A DNA stretch of 42,920 nt from Polyangiaceae bacterium. GTDB lineage: Bacteria > Myxococcota_A > Polyangia > Polyangiales > Polyangiaceae. The notes under the pieces were generated by a model. It saw only the letters and a program-made list of their open reading frames with translations, was not told the origin of the DNA and ran no database searches. Of this stretch, positions 23,649 through 31,062 are shown in pieces; positions within the stretch are counted from its first letter, which is position 1, and the number at the start of each line of letters is the position of its first letter. A program made the translations under genes and the position numbers. The stretch covers positions 1 to 42,920 of the forward strand of contig JAICQL010000044.1 of the NCBI GenBank assembly GCA_025937895.1, read 5' to 3'.

Positions 23649-24488
23649 TTACTGGCAGTCCTCCATCTTGCCGCTGCGATAGCCGCGCTGGAACGCGGCT
23701 ACCCGCTGCTCGGAGGAGCCGTGCGTCCACGTCTCCGGGGTCACTTGCCCCTCGCTCTGTCGCTGCAGGGTGTCGTCCCCGACAGCTGCCGCAGCGTGCA
23801 GCCCTTCTTCGATGTCACCGGCCTCCAGTAGGTTGCGCTGGCCCGTGGAGTGGGCCCAAACGCCGGCATAACAATCCGCCTGCAGCTCCAGCTGGATCGA
23901 TGCAGTGCGCTCCCCCTCGCGCCCGCGCACCAGCTGGCGCTGGCGAGTGGCGCCGAGCAGGTTCTGCACGTGATGGCCCACCTCGTGGGCGATCACGTAC
24001 GCCTGCGCAAAGTCGCCCGGGGCGCCGAAGCGCCGCTCCAGCGCGTGGAAGAAGCTCAGGTCGATGTACACGCGCTGATCGGCGCCGCAGTAGAAGGGCC
24101 CCACCTGCGCACTCCCCACGCCGCAACCGGAGCGCGTCGCCTCGGTGAACAGCACCAGCTTGGCTGGTGCATAGCGCTGGCCGCGCTCGGCAAACAGACG
24201 CTGCCAGGTGTCCTGTGCGTCATCCAGCACGAAGCCTGCAAAGCGCGCCGTACGATCCTCCGCGTTGGAGGTGCTACTGGCAGGCCCCACCGCACGCTGC
24301 TCGGACGAAGACGAGGGCGACAGGAAGTAGCTCGCCGCCAGGATCACGCCCCCGACCAGCAAGCCCGGCAGGCCAAAGCGCGACAACAACCAAAACACCA
24401 CACCAGCGCCCATGCCCGCGCCCGCCATGCCGCCCGAGCCGCGTTGATCGATCACGTCGTTGCTGCGATGACCTGGATCCCAGCGCAT
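23649..24488 (-). CDS. YpfJ-like neutral zinc metallopeptidase, membrane-anchored
   Basis: A 279-residue member of the neutral zinc metallopeptidase (YpfJ/KPN_02809) family. The N-terminus RWDPGHRSNDVIDQRG is the family signature. It is followed by a Gly-rich hydrophobic segment (about 22-55) that anchors it in the membrane. The zinc site is HEVGHH (His168, Glu169, His172), with ELQADCYAG (about 201-209) supplying the third ligand. Family members are about 280-300 residues and their physiological substrate is unknown. Start ATG 24488 precedes the signature directly. It is convergent with the Pro-rich lipoprotein and divergent from the SDR gene. Confidence 0.93.
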   Translation of the reverse strand: MRWDPGHRSNDVIDQRGSGGMAGAGMGAGVVFWLLSRFGLPGLLVGGVILAASYFLSPSSSSEQRAVGPASSTSNAEDRTARFAGFVLDDAQDTWQRLFAERGQRYAPAKLVLFTEATRSGCGVGSAQVGPFYCGADQRVYIDLSFFHALERRFGAPGDFAQAYVIAHEVGHHVQNLLGATRQRQLVRGREGERTASIQLELQADCYAGVWAHSTGQRNLLEAGDIEEGLHAAAAVGDDTLQRQSEGQVTPETWTHGSSEQRVAAFQRGYRSGKMEDCQ

Positions 24489-24736
24489 GTTCCGTCGCCT
24501 TCCTCACGTCGAGAGTCGCGAAAGGTCATGGCGCAGCGACACGCTGTGCACAATCGCCTCGCAGACCAGCGTCACCCCTTGGGGGTCACGTGGCCCAGAG
24601 CCCCAGTGAGCAGCTTTCGTGCCAGCACGCCGCGTGCGCCTCGCTGCGCCACCCGCGGTGGCAGCCACTCCGCCCGTGTGCCGGCCTGATTCTCGCATGA
24701 GCTCCCTCGGCCGCAGAGGCCAGAGCGGAGGCAAAC

Positions 24737-25744
24737 ATGCGAAGTCGGCTCGGTACCGTCGTGGGCGCCCTGGGCGCATTCATGCTCGCGCGAGGCGCGC
24801 TGCGCCGCTGGAGTGAGGCTCGCTATCAGCTCGACGGGCGTGTGGTTTTGATCACCGGTGGCTCGCGCGGCCTGGGGCTCTTGATGGCACGCGAATACGC
24901 GCGGCTGGGAGCGCGGCTGGTGCTGGTGGCGCGCGACGCCGACACGCTGGAGCGCGCGCGTCAGGATCTGCGCGACCGCGGCGCCGAGGTACTGGCCCTG
25001 GAGTGCGACGTGACCGACCGCGCGCAGGTGCGCGCCACGCTGGATCTGGCGCTGCAACACTATGGCCGCCTGGATGTGCTGGTCAACGACGCGGGGCGCA
25101 TCGAGGTGGGCCCCCTGCCCTCGATGACCCTCGAGGATTTCACGAGCGCCATGGACACCAACTTCTGGGGCGCGCTGTACGTAATTCATGAGGCGCTGCG
25201 GCACCTGCCGGAGGGTGAAGGCCGCATCGTCAACATCTCTTCGATCGGCGGTCTGATCAGCGTGCCGCACCTGCTGCCCTACAGCGCCAGCAAGTTTGCG
25301 CTGACCGGCTTCTCCCTGGGACTGAGCATGGAGCTGCGGCAGCGCGGCATCCGGGTCACCACCGTGTGCCCCGGCCTGATGCGCACCGGCAGCCCCGTGC
25401 ATGCCAGCTTCAAGGGCGACGCCGCCGCCGAATACGCCTGGTTCAGCGTGGCCGACTCGCTGCCGGGCCTCTCGGTGGCGGGCACGCGCGCGGCGCGCGC
25501 TATCGTGAGGGCCAGCCGGCGCGGCGATCCGCTGCTGATCGTGGGCATGCCCGCCAAGCTGGCCGCGCTCGCAAACGCGCTGTTCCCCTCGCTGGTGGTG
25601 CGCGTCTCGGAGCTGGTCACTCGCGCGTTGCCGCACGAGACCGATACGGAGCCGCGCAGCGGCCGGAGCATCGAGGACAAGCCGCCCGCCTGGCTCACCG
25701 CCCTCGGCAATCGCGCCGCCGTGGAGAACAACGAGCTGAGCTGA
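24737..25744 (+). CDS. SDR family NAD(P)-dependent oxidoreductase
   Basis: A 335-residue short-chain dehydrogenase. The cofactor motif TGGSRGLG is at 40-47. The active-site Ser169 (NISS), Tyr182 and Lys186 (YSASK) are present; VNDAG takes the place of the usual NNAG. An N-terminal hydrophobic stretch (about 5-20) suggests a membrane anchor, and about 60 residues follow the catalytic fold. The substrate is not readable. Start ATG 24737 lies shortly after a GAGGC(A) element. It is convergent with the glycoamylase-like gene, with an 8-base-loop hairpin between the two stops. Confidence 0.92.
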   Translation: MRSRLGTVVGALGAFMLARGALRRWSEARYQLDGRVVLITGGSRGLGLLMAREYARLGARLVLVARDADTLERARQDLRDRGAEVLALECDVTDRAQVRATLDLALQHYGRLDVLVNDAGRIEVGPLPSMTLEDFTSAMDTNFWGALYVIHEALRHLPEGEGRIVNISSIGGLISVPHLLPYSASKFALTGFSLGLSMELRQRGIRVTTVCPGLMRTGSPVHASFKGDAAAEYAWFSVADSLPGLSVAGTRAARAIVRASRRGDPLLIVGMPAKLAALANALFPSLVVRVSELVTRALPHETDTEPRSGRSIEDKPPAWLTALGNRAAVENNELS

Positions 25745-25763
25745 CGGACGTCGATCGGTCCGT
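25744..25763. terminator. Possible bidirectional terminator hairpin between convergent genes
   Basis: ACGGAC (25744-25749) and GTCCGT (25758-25763) form a 6-bp stem with an 8-base loop, in the 42-base gap between the SDR and glycoamylase-like stops. The first base of the left arm belongs to the SDR stop codon. No T-run follows. Confidence 0.45.
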
Positions 25764-25786
25764 ACGGGCCTAGCTGCTCACCCTGC

Positions 25787-27292
25787 TCATTCGGCGACGG
25801 CCAGCGCTTCGTCCTCGCCGGCGCCGAAGCGCTCCATGCGCATCAACGGCTCCAGCGAATCGCGCAACGTTGGCGCGAGGTAGCTCTGCAACCTGTCCGC
25901 GAGCAGCGCGTTGGCCGCAGCGGCCATGACCATGCCCTGATCGAGCGCCAGGTAGAGCGGAGCGACCTGCCCGGTCGCCACGTTCACGGAGTCCTTGAAG
26001 CCGCCCGGACCGTACACGGCGGGAAAGTCTCGCCGCAGCGCGATCAGGTTATCGAGCGCCGCTTCGCGCGCGAAGTCCAGAGCCAGGAACACCGCGTGTG
26101 GAGTCACCACCCCCTGGCCATACTGCACGTGACGTATCGAGGTTGCGTCGGCATCTGCCGGCAGGCGACTGGGGCCCACGCGGCTCGGGCGAACGCTCCG
26201 GCGCGCGGAGTCTGCCGGATAGCCGCTGGGATCCATGCCGAGCGCCGCCACGCCGTATTCGCGGTAGCCGCCCTCCGGTGACCATGCCGGGCTGAAGCCC
26301 CAGTAGCCATACCGTGCCTCCTGCAGCCCGAACTCGATCTGCGACTGCACGTACAGCGGATGGGTGATGGCCCAGCTGTTTGGACCCCACTGCTCCTCCG
26401 GCACCACCAGCGCGGGCATCAGCGCCTCGAACATGCTGCCGCCCCAGCTGGGCAGGATGCAGCGGCCTCGGTAGCGATACGCGCCCTCGAACACCCGCAC
26501 CCCCAGGTACGTCTGCCACTCGCCCACGGGGCTGCCCCCCTGTGGCTCCGTGCTGGTATCCGAAAACGTGCGCCAGGGCGCAAAGTAGTGCGCCGCCGGC
26601 ACCTGGCCGAGCGCGATGGCCATGTAGCTGGCAATGCGCGTCTCGGTGTTGAAGGCGCCGTAGTGGTGCCCCGTATACACGAGCGTCTCGCCCAGCTCCG
26701 CGTAGTCGGCGCGAGGCAAGAGCGTGGAGCCCGGCGGCGCCTCCCCCTCGCGCCAGAAGCCGCCGCGCAGCAAGCCCACGCCATTCTGCGCCGCACGCGC
26801 GCGCGGGTCGTGATAGCAGGCGAAGTTCATGCCGTGGGCCAGCCCCAGGGCTCGCTCTTGCAGCGGCGGCATTGCGCGCGCCACCATCAGCAGCGCACAC
26901 GCCAGCCAACCATTGTCCACGCTCGATGCAAACGGATACACCGGCGCGTGCGGCGGCTCGGGCCACGTCGTGATCCTGGCCAGCGTCGCCGGATCGTACC
27001 AGTTGTAAAATTGCCCGCTGAGCTCGTGCCGCTCGAGGCGCGACAGCGCGTCGAGCACCCTGCTGGCTCGCCGCAGCGCCATCGTCCCCGGGATCAGCTG
27101 CAGATCCCGTGCGGCCAGGATGGCCCACAGGTACATGGCGACGTTACTCGGCGACGTGTAGCGAGCCCGCGTGTCCGGCGCGAGCTCCACGCCGATGTAG
27201 TCCGCCGGCAGCCCCGAGCTGGGAACGACGAGCGCCTCGAAGGACCGCCAGGTTGCTCGCGCGTACCGCTCCAGCTCGTGCCGTCGCTCCAT
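25787..27292 (-). CDS. Glycoamylase-like/GH144-type protein, apparently without signal peptide
   Basis: A 501-residue protein of the glycoamylase-like family (PF10091, related to GH144 endo-beta-1,2-glucanases and to the trimming domain of cyclic beta-1,2-glucan synthase). Marks are an N-terminal helical region with YTSPSNVAMYLWA, SSVDNGWLACALL, and the diagnostic YGYWGFSPAWSPEGGYREYG followed by ALGMDPSGY, GVVTPHAVFLALDF, FKDSVNV and LALDQGMVM. It would cleave glucan chains. Unlike most relatives it shows no signal peptide or lipobox. Start ATG 27292 lacks a clear ribosome-binding site; a GTG at 27334 would extend it by 14 residues without adding one. Confidence 0.85.
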   Translation of the reverse strand: MERRHELERYARATWRSFEALVVPSSGLPADYIGVELAPDTRARYTSPSNVAMYLWAILAARDLQLIPGTMALRRASRVLDALSRLERHELSGQFYNWYDPATLARITTWPEPPHAPVYPFASSVDNGWLACALLMVARAMPPLQERALGLAHGMNFACYHDPRARAAQNGVGLLRGGFWREGEAPPGSTLLPRADYAELGETLVYTGHHYGAFNTETRIASYMAIALGQVPAAHYFAPWRTFSDTSTEPQGGSPVGEWQTYLGVRVFEGAYRYRGRCILPSWGGSMFEALMPALVVPEEQWGPNSWAITHPLYVQSQIEFGLQEARYGYWGFSPAWSPEGGYREYGVAALGMDPSGYPADSARRSVRPSRVGPSRLPADADATSIRHVQYGQGVVTPHAVFLALDFAREAALDNLIALRRDFPAVYGPGGFKDSVNVATGQVAPLYLALDQGMVMAAAANALLADRLQSYLAPTLRDSLEPLMRMERFGAGEDEALAVAE

Positions 27293-27539
27293 GCAGTGAT
27301 CGTTCGTGTTAGCCCCGTTCCCGCAAAAAGCCACTCACCCGCCAGGAAAACCCCAAATGTTCTGCGCGTTTGTGACCCCAAACCCACACCGCGGGGTGAA
27401 TGAAACAGCCCTGGTTTCATGCCGGGCGGGGGCCGGCTGCGCGGGCTTCCGGCAGGAGCCACCCGCCCGGCGCTCGTGTATCCTGCGGGCAGCAGCCCGG
27501 AATCACCCGGCATCTTGCCCTCGCTCACGGAGCCCTCGC

Positions 27540-28103
27540 TTGTTCAGCCCGCTTCTGGAGGCCATCTTCTTCGCGGCCCAGCGCCACTCCACGCAGCGCC
27601 GCAAGGGCCCTGGTGGTCAGCCTTACGTCAACCACCTCATTGAAGCCGCCGCGTTGCTGGCCACGGTGGGAGGAATCACTGACGTGGAAGTGCTGATGGC
27701 CGCGGTGTTGCACGACATCCTGGAAGACACGCCCACCACTCGCGAAGAGGTGCTCTCGCTCTTCGGTGCGCGCGTGCTCGAGCTCGTGGAGTCGCTGACG
27801 GACGACAAGCGCCTCTCGCGCGACGAGCGCCGCCAGCAAGTGCTCACGCACCTACCGCATGCCAGCAGCGAGACCAAGGTCATCAAGCTCGCCGATCTGT
27901 GCAGCAACGTGATGACCTTGCCCAGCGACTGGAGCCCCGAGCGGGCGCGCGAGTTCCTGCGCTGGGCGCGCAGCGCGGCAGAGCTGTGCGCCGGCACCAA
28001 CCCAGCGCTGGCCGAGCTGTTTCACGAGCGCTGGGCCATCACCAGCCAGGCGTGGGGCATGGCTGAGGAGAGCGCGGGGTCGGAGGGGTTGCGAGGCGAT
28101 TGA
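27540..28103 (+). CDS. HD domain protein, MESH1/SpoT-hydrolase-like
   Basis: A 187-residue stand-alone HD hydrolase of the (p)ppGpp hydrolase/MESH1 type. The ligands are His32 (YVNHLIEAA), His58-Asp59 (AVLHDILEDT), Glu62-Asp63, and Asp119 (IKLADLCSN). Relatives remove the 3'-diphosphate of (p)ppGpp or have related nucleotide hydrolase activity. Length fits MESH1 (about 180). Start TTG 27540 is chosen because it has GGAG seven bases upstream and the family N-terminus begins just after it; the frame is open upstream to 27306 but that part does not resemble any family. No synthetase domain is present. Confidence 0.85.
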   Translation: MFSPLLEAIFFAAQRHSTQRRKGPGGQPYVNHLIEAAALLATVGGITDVEVLMAAVLHDILEDTPTTREEVLSLFGARVLELVESLTDDKRLSRDERRQQVLTHLPHASSETKVIKLADLCSNVMTLPSDWSPERAREFLRWARSAAELCAGTNPALAELFHERWAITSQAWGMAEESAGSEGLRGD

Positions 28104-28349
28104 GGGCCCGGCTGGGACTAGTCGCCAGACGCCGGCGAGTGGCTGTATAGGGCGGCTGCTCAGCTCAATGCTTTCAGGAAGCGCTTGTCCCGCTTTCGCG
28201 AAGCCAGCAGCCTCGCAGAAACGCCCTGAGAACCCTCGATATCAGGGGCTGCAAGGTGAAGTAGGTTTCGCCCGCTGCGATCCTTGCGTGCAGGTGGGCG
28301 CCGAAACGGCGCGAACGCGGTTCGCATCCTGGTCGACGCGAGCGCCGAG

Positions 28350-28853
28350 CTATTCGTACTCGGCGCGTATGCGCTCGTTCTGGCTGCAGACAAACTCCGG
28401 CTCCCCTACCTCGTCACAGCCGAGGTCCGGAGCCTCGGTGAACGGCGCGCAGACGAACCGGAAGATGGTGTTGTCACCCAAGCCATGGCCTTCCGGGCTG
28501 GAGTCGTAGCTCAAGGCCATCGCCTTGCCCGTTGCGCTCACCAACTTTGCCCAGCGCAGCTGGGAATCAAAGCCCCACTGGATCTGGCTAAGGTAAACGG
28601 AGGCACGGCGCCTGCCCAGCGCGTCGCGCATGCAGGCAATCGCCGGCGCCGGGTCGACAGGTTGCTCGCCCAACAACAGCTCCATCGGTATGGACCCATC
28701 GTACTGGGGCGAGCAATCGACATCACCTCGCCGGATGCGTGCTTCCACTATCGTGTCGAGGATGCACTCGTCGGTTACACCCACCAGTGGGTCGTCACCC
28801 CCGCAGCCCACCCCTGACACTACCCCGATAGCCAGACCTGGGAAAAACCGCAC
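28350..28853 (-). CDS. Small lipoprotein, unknown function
   Basis: A 167-residue lipoprotein: the signal core LAIGVVSGVGC puts the lipidated Cys near residue 17. The mature part is not low complexity and has conserved-looking aromatic and Cys positions (ECILDTIVEARIRRG, SVYLSQIQWGFDSQLRW, FRFVCAPF, DLGCDEVGEPEFVC), so it is probably a folded domain. I do not recognise it. Start GTG 28853 is chosen for the signal peptide; the frame is open to 29093 and no clear ribosome-binding site exists. It lies about 250 bases from the convergent HD gene; that gap holds nothing convincing. Confidence 0.6.
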   Translation of the reverse strand: MRFFPGLAIGVVSGVGCGGDDPLVGVTDECILDTIVEARIRRGDVDCSPQYDGSIPMELLLGEQPVDPAPAIACMRDALGRRRASVYLSQIQWGFDSQLRWAKLVSATGKAMALSYDSSPEGHGLGDNTIFRFVCAPFTEAPDLGCDEVGEPEFVCSQNERIRAEYE

Positions 28854-29061
28854 GCTGCGAGGGTGCCATGGACTGCCGGCGAGCACCAGCGCTTCCGCCC
28901 CGCGGGCGCCAGCGCGATGACCCTGATCGCCCGTGTTGGCCCGCGCGCCCCCGAACGGCCGCATCTTCACGAGCGCGCCACGAGGCTGCTCAGAGCTCAC
29001 AGCCATGTGTGGAGAGCCATTGCCGCTCGACAGCCACCGAGCGTCGACCCTCTCACCTCGC

Positions 29062-30099
29062 TCAGAAGCGTGTCTGCGCCGCAAGCGCGACAATGGCTGG
29101 ATAGGTGAGCTGCCCTGGCTCTCCCTCGTGCTCGAGGAAGTGCTGGTACACGGGTACCTTGAGCGAGAGCGACAGCAACACGTCGCCGAGCGGGTGGCTC
29201 ACGCTGCCGCCCAGCAGCACGTCGGTGCGCCCGACGTTGCCGTCTTGCTGCACCTCCCCGTCCCAGCGCTCCGCTTGCTCATTGAGCACATCGAGTGAGG
29301 CTCCGGCGCGCAAGGCCGCCAGCACGGCCACATCCACGGACGTGCCGAGCAGATAGCGATTACCGGGGCGATAGCCGTGGCGGTTTTCGTACAGAAAGAG
29401 CACCGACTGAGCGTAGGCGGCGAGCCGGGCACTGCCCAGCGCGAGCTCCGCGTCGAGCGCCAGCACAGGGTGGAAGGTACCACTGCCGAACTGGATGTGC
29501 TGGTGTGACAGGCCAGCGCGGGCGCGCGCAAAGGGGTCCTCCTCCGTGCTGCCCAGCGGCACACCGAATCCGGCTCGGCCGGTGAGGGCCAGTCGGCCCA
29601 GCACCAGGGTGCTGCGCGCGAGCAGCCAGGGATCGGCGATGCCGTACAGTGTCTCATCGCGGTGATGGATGTTCTCGTAGTCGGGCTCGAACGCTGCGCC
29701 GTCCAGGCGGCGAAAGGTGATGTTGCTGTTGACCACCCGCAGCGGTAGCTGCAGCTCCAGCCCCAGCTCGTCGAGCAGCCCGAGCGCCACCACCGGCCGC
29801 AGCTCGGCGATGTAGAAGCGCTGGTCGTGCTCTTGAGCCGGCTCGTCCCGCTCCGCACAGATGGGACCGATCTCGGGGCAATACTCGGGGTGCTGAACGC
29901 GGGTGGTCAGCGCCGTCAGGCTGAGCGCCGCCGCCACGGTGCCCGGAGGCAGCGCGGAGCTCTCCGCGCGCGCGCTGGGCAGGTTGGGATTGCTGCAGCC
30001 CGCACAGGCGTGCGCCACTCGAGCACCGAGACCGAGCAGCGCCGTGAAGCTGGTGGCCAGAGCCCAGCGCGTCCGTCGACGGGTGGTCGGGCGCGTCAC
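29062..30099 (-). CDS. Exported outer-membrane barrel-like protein with N-terminal CAGC motif
   Basis: A 345-residue protein with a signal peptide (TSFTALLGLGARVAHA) whose mature end starts near CAGCSNPNLP (Cys32, Cys35). The rest alternates short beta-strand-like stretches (AELRPVVALGLLDELGLELQLPLRVV, TLVLGRLALTGRAGFGVPLG, RLAAYAQSVLFLYENRHGY, ALRAGASLDVL), typical of an outer-membrane barrel. The C-terminal residue is Phe (AAQTRF), the usual barrel-insertion signature. Start GTG 30099 overlaps the stop of the thioredoxin lipoprotein gene (GTGA), so the two are one unit. The shared Cys-x-x-Cys theme suggests a thiol or metal role, which is an inference. Confidence 0.75.
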   Translation of the reverse strand: MTRPTTRRRTRWALATSFTALLGLGARVAHACAGCSNPNLPSARAESSALPPGTVAAALSLTALTTRVQHPEYCPEIGPICAERDEPAQEHDQRFYIAELRPVVALGLLDELGLELQLPLRVVNSNITFRRLDGAAFEPDYENIHHRDETLYGIADPWLLARSTLVLGRLALTGRAGFGVPLGSTEEDPFARARAGLSHQHIQFGSGTFHPVLALDAELALGSARLAAYAQSVLFLYENRHGYRPGNRYLLGTSVDVAVLAALRAGASLDVLNEQAERWDGEVQQDGNVGRTDVLLGGSVSHPLGDVLLSLSLKVPVYQHFLEHEGEPGQLTYPAIVALAAQTRF

Positions 30100-30755
30100 T
30101 GTCGCGCCGCTTCGGCGATCGCCTGATCGAGAGCCGCCAGATCCGCGCCGTGCAGCGACTTGAACGGCTTGCCGTCAGTGCCGTAGATGACCACGAAGGG
30201 CAGCGATGGCACGCTCTTCACGTAGCGCTGGGCGAGCGGGCTCTCCCACTCGACCACGTTGAGCTTGCGGTACGCCAGCAGCGCGTCACCCGCCGCCAGG
30301 CGCTCGTACATGTGGCCATCCACCTTGCGACAGGCGGCGCACCAGTCGGCATAGAAGTCGAAAACAGTGACCTTGCCCGGCACGGCGTGCGCATCGAGGC
30401 TGGGCACGTCTTCTCCGGCGCGAGCGAGCCAGGCCACGTCAGCGTCCGCGCCGAGCTGCGGCAGCGGCTCGAAGGTGAGATCCGGATGGCACTTCAGGCA
30501 CTGCGACTCCGGCACGCCATGGGGAGCGCACCAGTCCCCCGAGCGCTGGAACTGTGCCACCAGCTCCGGGTGATGCCGGGTGCAGACCTGCTCCGGCACC
30601 TGATGCTCGCACAGTACGATTTCGCCCTCCACCCGCGATAGCTCGGACAGCTTGCCGTGCTGCGTGCCCGCGGTGCCGGGCGGGGGCGAGCCCGCGCCGG
30701 CGCACGCGGCGAGCGCGGCGGACGTGAGCAGCGAACGAAGGATGATGCTCTGCAT
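30096..30755 (-). CDS. Thioredoxin-fold lipoprotein with two Cys/His 'VPE' modules
   Basis: A 219-residue lipoprotein. The signal peptide ends SAALAAC (Cys18). Residues 49-91 hold two related modules: C-x-H-xx-VPE-xx-C-x-x-H/C-HPEL and WC-xx-H-G-VPE-xx-C-x-x-C-HPDL (Cys49, His51, Cys58; Cys76, His79, Cys86, Cys89). Residues about 115-219 form a thioredoxin fold with active site WCAAC (Cys139, Cys142) and cis-Pro-like VPSLPFVV. Cys/His-VPE modules of this type also occur in some efflux adaptor proteins of Myxococcota and Deltaproteobacteria, which suggests metal binding. The protein probably moves thiols or metal at the inner or outer membrane surface, upstream of the barrel protein. Confidence 0.87.
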   Translation of the reverse strand: MQSIILRSLLTSAALAACAGAGSPPPGTAGTQHGKLSELSRVEGEIVLCEHQVPEQVCTRHHPELVAQFQRSGDWCAPHGVPESQCLKCHPDLTFEPLPQLGADADVAWLARAGEDVPSLDAHAVPGKVTVFDFYADWCAACRKVDGHMYERLAAGDALLAYRKLNVVEWESPLAQRYVKSVPSLPFVVIYGTDGKPFKSLHGADLAALDQAIAEAARQ

Positions 30756-31062
30756 CGTACGAGCTCGGAGCGTATCACAGCGGGGCTGTTCGCGCGATGA
30801 CCCACTCCGCAGCGGATGTCGACCGCTGCGGCGTGCGCCTTAACCCGGCGAAAACTGGCTCGATCGCTCGATCCGCATCACCCCTGCGGCGCTGGTGTTT
30901 CACCACGAATCGTGAAGGGCGGGTGTGACCACTCGCCGTCGATGTCCCACCGAATTTCTGTGCCACAGCTGTCGGCCGCAACCTTCGCGTCAGACTGATC
31001 TTCCCCAGAGTCGCTGTAACAAAAACCCACAGCATCGTCTCTGGTCCTCACCAGGAGTATTA

